A stretch of DNA of 64,000 bases from Tragulus kanchil (GCA_022376925.1 JAIOJX010000025.1:187487801-187551800); one strand, 5' to 3'; positions 27,800 to 45,149 are shown, numbered from the stretch's first letter. Program-made: numbers and translations. The notes: generated by a model from the sequence alone, not told the origin.

Positions 27800-28607
27800 C
27801 TACGGGAGCCAGGCCCTGGCACCTGAGCCCACAGGGGCCCCCAAAGGCACCCTGGGCCAGCCGTGGGCCCTGCGCCCCCGGGGAGGCCTGCCCGCGCCCC
27901 TGCCCTGACTCTAGCTGCCTCTCTGGCGCTCCAGCCCACCCGCCCCGCACAGGGTGCCCGGCAGCGCCGTCCTCCAGGGCCCTCCAGCCGCCCAGGCCGG
28001 GCACGGAGGATTCAGGAAGTGCATGGGGGCCGGGGAGTGCAGTTCCCAGTCCACGGGCTGGAGCCTTGGGGCTCAGGGGCCCTTCCCACTACCCCGGCTG
28101 GCCCAGGACCTCCCGGCTGCTTCCTGCCTAGCCGTGGCTGCTCTCCCGATGCCCTCAACGTGGGCCCGGCAGACCCACGGGACAGCACCTGGCGAGGGCA
28201 GGGGGGCTGAGTAGCCATCGTGCTCCTATCCGGGGGCCCGCTCCCCCGGCCTGCCCCAACAGCCCGGGGCTCACCTCTGGTTCCTCCGCTGCTGCCCAGG
28301 TGGGTCCACGGTGGGGAGCAGGCCAGCCCCTCCCGAGGGAGGGCCACCCAGCACCCACCCAGAATGCGCCCTCCCTGCCAAGCTCCCTGACTCTTGATTG
28401 ACAAGTGTATTTGGGGTTTCCCTTACAGAAACATCAAATGCTTAGTGTGGAAACCCTGGAAACACCCGAGAGGGAGAAGAGGCCCCTGCACTCGGCCGGG
28501 GGGCTCGGGGTCCCGCCCTTCGGGGAGCGGCCTCGGCGCGGCTGCTGGGGCTGCTGGCTCAGGGGCCCGTTTGTGAAGACAGCCAGGCGTGGGCGGGGCG
28601 GGGTCAC

Positions 28608-28682
28608 CTGCAGAGGGGGCTCCCCGCGGCTCCCGGGCACTGCGCACCGCATCTCCTCGACGCTGGCCCGCAGCAGCAGCTC
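28608..28682 (-). CDS. CFAP99: CFAP99 coding exon 7
   Basis: Acceptor gtcgctgcgcag precedes GAG CTG CTG CTG. The exon is 75 nt, phase 0 to 0: ELLLRASVEEMRCAVPGSRG then EPPLQ, before gtgacc. A short helix ending in a flexible G/P-rich stretch. Not duplicated. Confidence 0.85.
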
Positions 28683-28814
28683 CTGCGCAGCGACAGACCG
28701 CTCCAGCCCCGCCGGCCACCACGGCCCTGGCCACGGGGCAGGCCCGTCCCCCGCCTCCCCCCAGCCTCCCTCCGCCCCGGCCCCCACGCAGGGCCCCCCG
28801 CACGGCGCGCCCAC

Positions 28815-28895
28815 CTCCGCCTTCCAGCGGTTGTATCTCTTGGTCGTCGCCAGGAGCTGCGGCTCCCTGGGCGGCTGGTAGGTGCTCTGGGGGAC
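28815..28895 (-). CDS. CFAP99: CFAP99 coding exon 6
   Basis: Acceptor ccccccctag precedes GTC CCC CAG AGC. The exon is 81 nt, phase 0 to 0: VPQSTYQPPREPQLLATTKR then YNRWKAE, before gtgggc. It follows the proline-rich exon 5 directly, giving ...KSRP-VPQSTYQPP, and turns into helix at its end. Confidence 0.86.
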
Positions 28896-29634
28896 CTAGG
28901 GGGGCGGGAGGGAGAGCCCGAGGTGACAAGCTGCAGCTGGGAGGGGTGCGCAGAAGGCCTGGCTGGCGGCCGGGGGTGCTGCCGAGGGGAGGGCGGCGGC
29001 GAGACCAGGACGGAGGACCTGGTGCGGGTCCCAGGCAGAGCCGGAGCTGCTGGCGGCCAGCGGGCCCCACGGAGCGGAGGAGGGAGGTCAGGCCCGCAGC
29101 CAGGAGGAAGGTGGCCAAGCGTGCGGCCCAGCAGACCCTGGAAAGACAGCCGGGACGACTGGCTGGGCAGGAGGTGGAGGACCAGCTGGAGGGACAGGTG
29201 AGCTGGGAGAGCGTCACGGAGCCCAGGGAGGTGGGTGCCCTGCAGGGGAGGGCTGTGGCACCAGCCGAGACCACTGGGTGGGTGCCGGAGGGGGCAGTGC
29301 CCACGGCACAGGTGGGGCAGAGCCATGCCGGAACCACTGAACCCCAGACTCCTAACTCCACGCCTCCCCCTCGCCCAGGCTTGCTGGCCCTGACCGCTGT
29401 CCATCCCTGGCCCACACCGAGGCCGCGGGGCTCTCCTCAGTGCCCTCCACAGCCCTGTCCGCGCCTCACAGCCACCGCCACCTGAGAAACTCTCTGCCTG
29501 CTGAAGACCGCCTCTCGCCTCCCTCCTCTGTCCCTGCAGCCAGAGGGACGGAGTGAGCCTGTGTCCTGCCCCCTCAACACTTTCCTCCAGCCCCTCTGGC
29601 TGCTCCCAGAGTCCTGGGGGAGGGATGGGACGGC

Positions 29635-29970
29635 CCCAGGACCTTTGCACACGCTTTGCTCTGTCTCCGATGTTCTTCCTCCGGATAAACCCACGGCTCA
29701 CTTGCTGTTCTTCTCATTCTCTGCGCCCTGGTGTGTCTCAGGAGGCCCTTCCTGGCCATCCATCCAGAACTCTACATGACCCCTCCAACGCACCTTCTCC
29801 CCTTTCCCTGACGTACTATTTCTCCTCAGCATTTATCACCAACTAACGCACCACACATTTTACTCATCCTGTTTTTATTCTTAGTCCCTCACTGGAACAC
29901 ATGCTCCATGAAGGCACAGTGCCTGGCATGTACTGGGCATGCCACACATGTTTGTTGAACAAGCGAACGG
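29635..29970 (+). repeat. L2 LINE 3' end
   Basis: cctttgcacacgctttgctc, gaggcccttcctggccatcc, catttatcaccaac, cacatgctccatgaaggcac, agtgcctggcatgtactggg and tgtttgttgaacaagcgaac follow the L2 3'-end order in sense. An ancient mammalian element in CFAP99 intron 5. Confidence 0.78.
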
Positions 29971-30134
29971 ACATGAGGCCTCAGCCCAGGAGGGGAAGAG
30001 GCTCCGGGCACGGAGCTGCGCAGGGAGCATGGTGGACAAGCTCATGGTCCCGGCACGGCCATCGGTGGCCCGGGGAAGAAGACGGGCCCCAGCACCACAG
30101 AGCTCGAGCAGAGAGGCACACAGCTCCGGAGCCG

Positions 30135-30178
30135 GGCAGGGCTGGGCAGGGCTGGGCAGGGCTGGGCAGGGCTGGGCG
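30135..30178. repeat. 10-bp tandem repeat (gggcagggct)n
   Basis: Four near-perfect units of gggcagggct in CFAP99 intron 5. Confidence 0.9.
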
Positions 30179-30289
30179 GAGAGGGAGGGGATGCTGGTGG
30201 CAGAATGACATGAGGCGAACACGCCGAGCCCTGAGGAGCTGCCTGCAAACACGGAGGCTCCTACAGACGGTGCGCCTGGGGGGGCCACT

Positions 30290-30520
30290 CAGCGACAAGG
30301 CCCTGCCCTCCTGCCCATCTGATCGTCCGCCCACCCACCACCCAGCCCCACCCGCCCAGCCACCCGCTGGCCACCTGCAGACCCACCCGCCCAGCCACCC
30401 ACTCGTCCTCCCATCCACTCTCCCACCCGCCCACCCCTCCACACGTCCACCCACGACGTATCCATCCACCCGTCCGCTTGTCCACCCATTCATTCTCCTG
30501 CCACACGCCCGTCCGTCCAG
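30290..30520. repeat. C-rich degenerate cca/ccac low-complexity tract
   Basis: About 230 bases strongly biased to C on the plus strand with repeated ccacccgccca and ccatccac blocks. The minus strand, which is the CFAP99 sense strand, is G-rich. Confidence 0.8.
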
Positions 30521-31375
30521 TAGATACGCTCTGAGGGTCTGCTCTGAGCCAGGCCTGTGCGGGCACTGGGAATACAGGACTGACAAGAGGGATGAGGTCT
30601 AGCAAAAGAGTCAGGTGATGAATAGACCCGCAGATGAGTAAACAACCTAGACGCTAACCGATGCCACGAAGAAAAGGATCTGAGTCAGTGAAAAGGAAAT
30701 CGAGAGCCCTGGCACCGGGAGGGCTCACAGAAGGGCTCTCTGGGGAGACTGTGGTGGGCCTGGTGGCGGGGGGCGGGGACCCTGGGGCCTGCTGGCACCG
30801 CCCCCTTCCCTCTATCGCGTCCCTGGTTCTGCTGGGGAACTAGACTGGTTCTGGGAACCAGTCCATCACAGGAGCTCAGGGCAGGGCCCGTGACTCGTCA
30901 GAACCCTGCACTCCCCGTCATGGTGATCAGGTCCAGGCTGGACCCGCAGCCTAGGCTGGTCTGACCATACTTGCACAGAACTCTCGGCCCTAGGGGTCCT
31001 CTCCTGCCCTGGACAGTGAGGTGCGGGCGTGAGGCCTGGAGGTTTTGCTGCCCTGAGGGAAGCCAGCCCGAAGATCAGGCTGAGTCTCAGAGGGGTGGGG
31101 AAAGAGCCGCAGAGACGCAGCTGCGACGCCCTGATCAGGCCGTGCCTGAGGCCCAGCCCACTCCAGCCCCGGAGTCAGCTAGTTCCTGGCTGTCTAAGCA
31201 AGGCCGAGCTGCTTTCTCCTTGTGACAGGAAGCATCCTGACCGAGACATCAGCAAGGCGGGGGTGGGGCGGGGGAGCGGGGTCCAGACAGACGGGATGGA
31301 TGCACAGAGGTCCGGCGGTGGGGACAGCCAGCACCCACAGACACAGTGGGAGGGAGCGCGCATTGCAGTAGGTTA

Positions 31376-31861
<486 letters not shown>

Positions 31862-32365
31862 TTAGGAGGGGCGAGGCGGGGAGTCTGAGTCTCGAGCTGG
31901 GGTGCCCCAGACCAGGGATTCAAGAAGGGCCCGGCGGGGCTGCCCCCGACGTCTGGGTCCCCCTGGCTTCACCACCGCGGCAGGCGCAGCCAGCCATCGC
32001 CCGCCCAGCCGTGGGGGTGGCTCAGGGCAGGGCCCGTGACTCGTCGACCCTATGGTGGTCCAGGTCCCGGCTGGCTCTGACCATACTTGCACAGAACTCG
32101 GCCCTAGGGGTCCTCTCCTGCCCTGGACAGTGAGGTGCGGGCGTGAGGCCTGGAGGTTTTGCTGCCCTGAGGGAAGCCAGCCCGAAGATCAGGCTGAGTC
32201 TCAGAGGGGTGGGGAAAGAGCCGCAGAGACGCAGCTGCGACGCCCTGATCAGGCCGTGCCTGAGGCCCAGCCCACTCCAGCCCCGGAGTCAGCTAGTTCC
32301 TGGCTGTCTAAGCAAGGCCGAGCTGCTTTCTCCTTGTGACAGGAAGCATCCTGACCGAGACATCA

Positions 32366-32974
<609 letters not shown>

Positions 32975-33646
32975 TTAGGAGGGGCGAGGCGGGGAGTCTG
33001 AGTCTCGAGCTGGGGTGCCCCAGACCAGGGATTCAAGAAGGGCCCGGCGGGGCTGCCCCCGACGTCTGGGTCCCCCTGGCTTCACCACCGCGGCAGGCGC
33101 AGCCAGCCATCGCCCGCCCAGCCGTGGGGGTGGCTCCACCCTCCCTGGGTGCCGGGCCTCCATACGCAGCTGCACCCAAGGGGTCTGCTTCTGCCAGACC
33201 ACCCGTCAGCCTGTCCCCAGGAGGACGAGCTCTCTCCACCCCTGGCAGAGGGAGCCAGCTGGACCCTGGCCCTAGCCGTGGCCCCAGTGCCCACTGGAGG
33301 TCCCTATGCCTGAGGGCCTGGCTGCACCAGCCAAGCCATCCGTGGGCCGAGCCAGTCGTGGGAGGCCAGGGGGCAGCGAGGGCAGCTCTAGGGAGACGGG
33401 TCCGGGAGCGGTGCCCTGGGGGGCAGCCGGGGAAGAGATGGAGGCCTAAGTCCACGCAGGGGGTGCTGCTGCCCCAGCTCCTCGCCCTGCCTCCGCCCCA
33501 CATTCCTGCCCCTCTGGGAAGGGCCAAGCCCGGGCTGCAGGGTCCCCGCAGGGTCCTGGCATGGCGGCACCCTTGCGGAGCTCTGCTCAGCCGGTGGGCT
33601 CCAGAGCAAAAGAGGCCGTTCTCGCCCACCCAACTTGCTGGTCCTA

Positions 33647-34660
<1,014 letters not shown>

Positions 34661-34965
34661 TCACTAGGAAGCTCGAGCCCCGACCGCCCAGTGAGAACGC
34701 GCCGGGCAGCCTCCCGGGCGCCCTCGAGCACCTCCGGGAAAACGCCAGCCCGCCCAAGCCCTTGCTTCTGGCGACTGTGCGGACGCTCGCCCACCAGGAA
34801 TCACTGCTGTTTACAGGCAGATGGGAAAACAACCTGCTGGGGGGGAGTGCCGGCCTCGGCCCTGGGCGTGTCCCTGCTCCCCTCTCCCCTCCCGCAGACC
34901 TGCCCCTGCGGCGCCTGTGGCTTCCCTCAAGAGAGGCCCCAGGCCCCAGGGGCCCCTGAGCTCTA

Positions 34966-36291
<1,326 letters not shown>

Positions 36292-36321
36292 TCACTTCTT
36301 CCTTTAAAAAAAATTTTTTTT

Positions 36322-36455
36322 TCCCCACCATGTATTTATTGGCTGCATCTCAGAGCATGTGGGACCTTAGTTCCCTGAACAGGGATCAAACCCAAGGCCC
36401 CCGGCAGCGGAAGCTTGGAGTCTTAACCACTGGACCAACAGGGAGGTCCTGAAAT
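36322..36455 (-). repeat. tRNA-derived SINE, reverse (duplicate at 37435-37568)
   Basis: Reverse complement of a SINE: ttagttccctgaacagggat then cttaaccactggaccaacag and a final ggaggtcc. It carries an A-rich tail at its left end. Doubled by D9. Confidence 0.8.
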
Positions 36456-36550
36456 GTCCCCCTCTACTGACTGCCCATTGGGACTGTGCAGGCCACGGCC
36501 AGAACACCGGCTCTGCACGTGGTCCTCAGAGGCACAGGGCCAGGAACTCA

Positions 36551-37462
<912 letters not shown>

Positions 37463-37663
37463 TCAGAGCATGTGGGACCTTAGTTCCCTGAACAGGGATC
37501 AAACCCAAGGCCCCCGGCAGCGGAAGCTTGGAGTCTTAACCACTGGACCAACAGGGAGGTCCTGAAATGTCCCCCTCTACTGACTGCCCATTGGGACTGT
37601 GCAGGCCACGGCCAGAACACCGGCTCTGCACGTGGTCCTCAGAGGCACAGGGCCAGGAACTCA

Positions 37664-38626
<963 letters not shown>

Positions 38627-38999
38627 CTAAGGAAATCAGACAAAACGAAAATATCCACACGCGAGGAGCTCGGGGCTGTGGCACATGCTGTGGTGAAGGT
38701 GGTAACAGCCCGGGCGTCGACGCGGAGCCAGACGCGGTCTCTCCGAGTCGCGGGCAGGACCCGTCTGGCGCAGGGACGCCCTGGGAGGCTTCCAGAGAGG
38801 CGGCGAACGATTCAGTGCCGTGGGACACCGAGCGGAGGGACCAGGATCCAAACGGACGTGAAACACATCAAACAGCAGTCAGCTCTCGCCAGCAGCACCT
38901 TTCTCCTGCACCCTACAATTTTTTCACAATCTATTTGATAAATTTTGGCATTCTGCTCCTTTATTTTGAATGTTTTATTTTTAAAAATTTCAAAAACCT

Positions 39000-39328
39000 T
39001 TTGGCTGCTCTGGGCCTTCACTGCTCTACACGGGCTCTGGTGGCAGCGAACAGGGGCTACTCCTGCTGGGTGCCCGGGCTTCTCCCTGCAGTGGCCTCCC
39101 TGTGGAGCATAGGCTCTAGGGCACTCGGGCGTCCGTCGTTGAGGCCCCGGGTTCTAGAGCAGGGGCGTCCGTCGTTGCGGCCCCGGGTTCTAGAGCAGGG
39201 GCGTCCGTCGTTGTGGCTCACAGCTTGGTTACCCCGCAACATGTGGGATCTTCCTGGGACCATGTCGAAGCCGTGTTCCCTGCATTGGCAGGTGGATTCT
39301 TACCCACTGTGCCGCCAGGGAAGTCCTT
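39000..39328 (-). repeat. tRNA-derived SINE, reverse, with internal 36-bp repeat
   Basis: Reverse CHR-2/Bov-tA: ttttggctgctctgggcctt to gtgccgccagggaagtcc. From 39129 a 36-bp block starting gcgtccgtcgttg recurs at 39165 and 39201, so part of the SINE body is expanded. Confidence 0.85.
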
Positions 39329-39424
39329 AATTTTTATTAGCAATGACATTTTCATACATTTACTGGACATATACTTGCATTTCTCTTCTGTGAATTATCA
39401 GCTTATATCCTTTTTTTTTCATTT

Positions 39425-39748
39425 TTTTTTAAAAGATTTATTTATTTATTTATTTTGGGCGGGGGTCGGGTTGGGGAGGGAGGGGAGCGGGCGGGCCACT
39501 TCTATTGGTCTTTCGTTTCTCTATGTTCATCTGTCTTTGTTCTTTGGCTCCTGCGGGCCTCCCACCGCGGTAGCGTCTGTTGTCGCAGAGCGCCGGCTCT
39601 GGGCGCATGCGCTCCAGAGCTCCAGCTCGGTAATTGCATCGGTCCAGCCGCTTCGCAGCACGTGGGATCTTCCCAGGCCAGGGCTCGAACCGGCGCCCCT
39701 TGCACTGCACGGCGGTGTCCTTATCCACTGGACCACCAGGGGAAGCCC
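39425..39748 (-). repeat. SINE, CATGTGTCCAAC-type subfamily, reverse
   Basis: cttctattggtctttcgttt, gagcgccggctctgggcgca, ccttgcactgcacggcggtg and gaccaccaggggaagcccc match the copy at 4095-4414 closely. Its tail is a ttta repeat at the left. Confidence 0.88.
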
Positions 39749-40170
39749 CTCAGCTTATATTCTTAGCTAACTTTTTTCTATTGGGATAGTATTTTTCTTG
39801 GTCATTTTTAGGGGCTCTTTGTATATTGAGGGAATTAATGCAGTCATTAGCGTGGCAACTATTTGTCATAAACTTGTAATTTGCCTTTTACCTCTATGTA
39901 AACATTCTTTGGCATATTCGATGTGGAAGTTTTACTTTGTCCTAAGGCCTAATCTACCATTTCCCCTGTGATTTCCTCCCTTGTTTTATGCTGAGAAAAC
40001 CACAGAGTAATGAGACCATCTGAGGGGCCTGGGGTGCACGTGGACTTCTGGGGGCCCCGCCCTGACGTGTGTGAGTGGGGTGTCTGTTTGAGGTGAGCAG
40101 ACAGCATCATTCTCCCTCCCTCCCCGGCTCTGCACCGTGGGGGCTGCAGGCCTCTGAGCTCCCTCTCCAG

Positions 40171-41412
40171 CCGCTCCACCTGGGGCTGGGGGCTCCGGGC
40201 AGGGTCAGGCTGGGCTGCTGTCCACCTGCGGCTGGGGGCTCCGGGCAGGGTCGGGCTGGGCTGCTGTCCACCTGCGGCTGGGGGCTCCGGGCAGGGTCGG
40301 GCTGGGCTGCTGTCCACCTGGGCCTGGGGGCTCCGGGCAGGGTCGGGCTGGGCTGCTGTCCACCTGGGGCTGGGGGCTCCGGGCAGGGTCGGGCTGGGCT
40401 GCTGTCCACCTGGGCCTGGGGGCTCCGGGCAGGGTCAGGCTGGGCTGCTGTCCACCTGGGGCTGGGGGCTCCGGGCAGGGTCAGGCTGGGCTGCTGTCCA
40501 CCTGCGGCTGGGGGCTCCGGGCAGGGTCGGGCTGGGCTGCTGTCCACCTGGGGCTGGGGGCTCCGGGCAGGGTCGGGCTGGGCTGCTGTCCACCTGGGCC
40601 TGGGGGCTCCGGGCAGGGTCGGGCTGGGCTGCTGTCCACCTGGGGCTGGGGGCTCCGGGCAGGGTCGGGCTGGGCTGCTGTCCACCTGGGGCTGGGGGCT
40701 CCGGGCAGGGTCGGGCTGGGCTGCTGTCCACCTGGGCCTGGGGGCTCCGGGCAGGGTCGGGCTGGGCTGCTGTCCACCTGGGGCTGGGGGCTCGGTGCCG
40801 GGGCGGGCCGGGCCGCTATACACCTGGGGCTGGGGTCTCCGGGCAGGGTCGGGCGGGGCTGCTGCCCTCCTGGCGCTGGGGGCTCCGGGCAGGGTCGGGC
40901 TGGGCTGCTGTCCACCTGGGGCTGGGGGCTCCGGGCAGGGTCGGGCTGGGCTGCTGTCCACCTGGGGCTGGGGGCTCCGGGCAGGGTCGGGCTGGGCTGC
41001 TGTCCACCTGGGGCTGGGGGCTCCGGGCAGGGTCGGGCTGGGCTGCTGTCCACCTGCGGCTGGGGGCTCCGGGCAGGGTCGGGCTGGGCTGCTGTCCACC
41101 TGGGGCTGGGGGCTCCGGGCAGGGTCGGGCTGGGCTGCTGTCCACCTGCGGCTGGGGGCTCCGGGCAGGGTCGGGCTGGGCTGCTGTCCACCTGGGCCTG
41201 GGGGCTCCGGGCAGGGTCGGGCTGGGCTGCTGTCCACCTGGGGCTGGGGGCTCCGGGCAGGGTCGGGCTGGGCTGCTGTCCACCTGGGGCTGGGGGCTCC
41301 GGGCAGGGTCGGGCTGGGCTGCTGTCCACCTGGGGCTGGGGGCTCCGGGCAGGGTCGGGCTGGGCTGCTGTCCACCTGCGGCTGGGGGCTCCGGGCAGGG
41401 TCAGGCTGGGCT
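40171..41412. repeat. 46-bp GC-rich minisatellite, about 27 units
   Basis: Unit core ggctccgggcagggtcgggc plus tgggctgctgtccacctg; spacing between successive tccacct is 46. Units vary mainly at one site (gcggct, ggggct or gggcct) and at tcagg/tcggg. One unit near 40790-40830 is diverged. No stop codon occurs in several frames, so both strands show spurious open frames of 459 and 499 codons. Confidence 0.95.
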
Positions 41413-41807
41413 GGCGAGGCACTCAGGCAGGAGCCGTGGGAGGCGAGGGTGTGACGTCCTCTTCCCCACTTGGCAGGAGCGACCCCCAACAGACTGTGCC
41501 CCTCTAGTGCCTGCAGTGGCTTCTGGGCTCCTGTGTCTGGTGGGGTGATAGCGCCCTCCTCTGACCTCCGACCTCCCCTCCCGGGCTCCTCCTCCATTAT
41601 CTTCACTCACCCCTGGGTGACCTCACCCACGGCCAAGCCTGACCCGAACCGATTTTGACTGTGGGTGGGCCTTCTCGTCTCAGTAAACACAACAGCCTGC
41701 TTCCACGTGGCGCTCCCGCGGACCCCATTTCCATCCAGCTACTGTCCCCTTCTCCTCCTGCCCCTCCTCCGTGGCCACTGAGCAATTTCATTTGAAAACT
41801 AAAGTCA

Positions 41808-42068
41808 GGGCTTCCCTGGTGGTCCAGTGGGTAAGGACACCGCCTTGCAGTGCAAGGGGCGCCGGTTCGATCCCTGGCCTGGGAAGATCCCATGTGCCGC
41901 GGAGCCGCTGGACCCATGTGTCCAACTACCAAGTCGGAGCTCTGGAGCGCATGCGCCCACAGCCGGTGCTCTGCGGCGAGGGAGGCTGCTGCGATGGGAG
42001 GCCCACACAGGCCAAAAGAACAAAGATGGAAATAAGTGAGGGACCAAGAGAAGTGGCCAAAAAAAACC
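41808..42068 (+). repeat. SINE, CATGTGTCCAAC-type subfamily
   Basis: ggcttccctggtggtccagt start, cgccttgcagtgcaaggggc, ggttcgatccctggcctggg, catgtgtccaactacc, gagcgcatgcgcccacagcc, then caagagaagtggccaaaaaa tail. Confidence 0.9.
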
Positions 42069-42221
42069 CTTAAGTCAGATCGTGTGTCCTTCCTCGGATC
42101 CCTCCAGGACGAGTCCTTAGCCCCGCCCCCCGAGTCCCCGCCCGCCCAGGCTCCGCTCAAGCCACACTGGCCTCCCTCCAGCCTGCTGACCTCTCCTCGG
42201 GGCCTCTAACTGGCTGCTCCC

Positions 42222-42310
42222 TTGGCCCGCAAAGCTCTTCCTTGCCCACTTGTCCCCCAGGCCCATCAGGTCTTTGCTCAGATGTTGCCTGACCTGGAGG
42301 CAGCCCCAGA
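42222..42310 (+). repeat. L2 fragment
   Basis: ccgcaaagctcttccttgcc and catcaggtctttgctcagat, then gttgcctgacctgg. It matches the L2 3' region in sense; short and old. Confidence 0.5.
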
Positions 42311-42857
42311 CACGCTCAGGGTCAGACACGGCCCCTCACCGGGCAGGGGGCAGGGCCACCCACACTGCGGTCACTGCCCCTTCCCGGCTCCAGTGTCATC
42401 TGGGCACTCACAAGGGAGGGAATGGACCTCCCGGCCTCCGTGGGGGCTGTGGGGGCCCCGTGACATCTCCAGTGCGGGCGGGCACGGGGCGGGGCACCTC
42501 CCCGCGTAGCACTGCCGAGGGGGGCTTGCTCAGGTCAGCCGGGCTCCGGCCTCGTTCTCCCTCTCAGGCGCCCCTGGCCCGGGCGGAGCCCACACAGAGG
42601 GCACGAGCCCCGGCGGGGCACAGTCCTCCTTGACTCACTGCACTGGTCGGGGGCACCCGGGGCTGGGGCGGGCAGGCCGGGGGCGGTGAGTCAGCAGGAC
42701 TGGCGGGCGGGACGCCCTGAGTCAGCGCTGCCCGCCCGAGGCCACACGGCCGCCTGGCGTGCCTGCCGGCAGCCTCCCCGCCTCCCCGCTCAGACAACAG
42801 AACTGCAGAACTCCACTTCTCGCCACCCATATGTCTATGTTGGGGGTGTATGTACTT

Positions 42858-42990
42858 AAAAAAATTTTTTTTTAAATTGGAGTATAATTGCTTTACAATA
42901 TTGTGTTGGTTTCTGCCAACACATGTGACATGAATCAGCCACAGGCTTACATGTGTCCCCTCCTGAGGCCCCCTCCCACCCTTCTCCCCA
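42858..42990 (-). repeat. L1 3' UTR fragment
   Basis: attggagtataattgcttta, caatattgtgttggtttctg and gacatgaatcagccacaggc match a ruminant L1 3' UTR segment. The second half recurs at 44040 in D10 copy 2. Orientation is uncertain. Confidence 0.65.
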
Positions 42991-45149
42991 GCCCACCCTT
43001 GAGGTTGTCACAGAACGGTGAGGTCAGAGCCCGGAGCCGGTGGCTACAGGCCCGTGACACCTGCCCCGGTGAGGAGGCAGGATGTGCTGGGCCAGGGGTC
43101 CAGGCAGGCGAGGGTCAGGCGGCACATGACACTCCGGCCCACGTGCCAGGCCCTGACCCCGGGCAGGTGGAGCCAGCAGGCCACAGGGAGGAGACTGAGG
43201 TCCGGGGGGACACACAGGTCAGCGGACACTGAGCCCTCGGTGGGTCCTCCTGGTGTGGCCAGCAGAGCAGGCAGGGGGAGGCCTGGACCCCCAAGGAGGC
43301 CCCAGCACTGCGGCCGGCCCCTAACGCTGGGCCAGCCTCGGTCACTGAGGCCAGAGAGCTACCATGTGCTGGGCCCCCCGGCTGATGGCTCACGGCTCCA
43401 CCGGATGAGGCCTGGCGGTGGGCTGTGCTTCCCAGGCGGCACTGTGGCCAAGAGCCCACCTGCCAGTGCAGGAGACGGAGGAGCTGCGGGTGCCACTCAT
43501 GGGGAGGGCGGACTCCCTGGAGGCGGGCACGGCCACTCCCTCCAGAATCTTCCCTGCAGAATCCCGCGGGCAGAGGAGCCTGGCGGGCTACAGCTCACGG
43601 GATCACAAACAGCGGGACGGAACCGAAGCGACGCGGCACGCGGGTCGGCACGTGGCGGCCGACGGCGGGGCGTGGCTGCAGGCGGGGGCCGTGCAGGCCG
43701 AGCAGCCTCAGCGGGCACCTGCCTCAGGCTGTCTGCTTCTCCCCTCTGCTCTCCGGGGCCGGGTGCTCTGCGGGCGCAGGGCAGCCGGTGCGTGACACCC
43801 AGTCGAGGGGCACGTCCCAGGACGGGTAAGTGGAGAGAAGGACAGCGGGCTCCTGATGGCGCCACGGGGCCGCGGAGCCCGCCCTGGAGGGCCTGTGTGC
43901 AGACGGCCTCTCTTGTTTATTTTTATTTTTAAAATTATTTATTTATTTTTGGCCATTCTGGGTTTTCATTGCTGCTGCGGGCTCCTCTCTAGTTGCAGGG
44001 AGCGGGGGCTACCCTCTAGTTGAGGTGAGCAGGACATGCATGAATCAGCCACAGGCTTACATGTGTCCCCTCCTGAGGCCCCCTCCCACCCTTCTCCCAG
44101 CCCACCCTTGAGGTTGTCACAGAACGGTGAGGTCAGAGCCCGGAGCCGGTGGCTACAGGCCCGTGACACCTGCCCCGGTGAGGAGGCAGGATGTGCTGGG
44201 CCAGGGGTCCAGGCAGGCGAGGGTCAGGCGGCACATGACACTCCGGCCCACGTGCCAGGCCCTGACCCCGGGCAGGTGGAGCCAGCAGGCCACAGGGAGG
44301 AGACTGAGGTCCGGGGGGACACACAGGTCAGCGGACACTGAGCCCTCGGTGGGTCCTCCTGGTGTGGCCAGCAGAGCAGGCAGGGGGAGGCCTGGACCCC
44401 CAAGGAGGCCCCAGCACTGCGGCCGGCCCCTAACGCTGGGCCAGCCTCGGTCACTGAGGCCAGAGAGCTACCATGTGCTGGGCCCCCCGGCTGATGGCTC
44501 ACGGCTCCACCGGATGAGGCCTGGCGGTGGGCTGTGCTTCCCAGGCGGCACTGTGGCCAAGAGCCCACCTGCCAGTGCAGGAGACGGAGGAGCTGCGGGT
44601 GCCACTCATGGGGAGGGCGGACTCCCTGGAGGCGGGCACGGCCACTCCCTCCAGAATCTTCCCTGCAGAATCCCGCGGGCAGAGGAGCCTGGCGGGCTAC
44701 AGCTCACGGGATCACAAACAGCGGGACGGAACCGAAGCGACGCGGCACGCGGGTCGGCACGTGGCGGCCGACGGCGGGGCGTGGCTGCAGGCGGGGGCCG
44801 TGCAGGCCGAGCAGCCTCAGCGGGCACCTGCCTCAGGCTGTCTGCTTCTCCCCTCTGCTCTCCGGGGCCGGGTGCTCTGCGGGCGCAGGGCAGCCGGTGC
44901 GTGACACCCAGTCGAGGGGCACGTCCCAGGACGGGTAAGTGGAGAGAAGGACAGCGGGCTCCTGATGGCGCCACGGGGCCGCGGAGCCCGCCCTGGAGGG
45001 CCTGTGTGCAGACGGCCTCTCTTGTTTATTTTTATTTTTAAAATTATTTATTTATTTTTGGCCATTCTGGGTTTTCATTGCTGCTGCGGGCTCCTCTCTA
45101 GTTGCAGGGAGCGGGGGCTACCCTCTAGTTGAGGTCAGCAGGTTTTTTG
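42930..45149. repeat. tandem duplication D10, unit 1110 bp
   Basis: 42930-44039 is repeated at 44040-45149 (offset 1110, then 1109 after one C is lost in tctccccagccc). Copy 1 ends inside a SINE that copy 2 continues through. Confidence 0.97.
43428..43655 (+). repeat. ART2A element, diverged (duplicate at 44537-44764)
   Basis: cccacctgccagtgcaggag, cactccctccagaatcttcc and cagaggagcctggcgggcta, then cacgggatcacaaacagcgg, give an old, GC-enriched ART2A, doubled by D10. Confidence 0.75.

Noticed and set aside
40075..41606. Open frames of 459 (+) and 499 (-) codons with a regular repeat
   Set aside because: They are the 46-bp minisatellite read through; the repeat has no stop in several frames on either strand. 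There is no start context, splice site or homology support for a repeat protein.
43018..45041. Two identical 304-codon open frames about 1.1 kb apart
   Set aside because: Same D10 sequence seen twice. The frame crosses an ART2A and GC-rich intron; the peptide is low-complexity.
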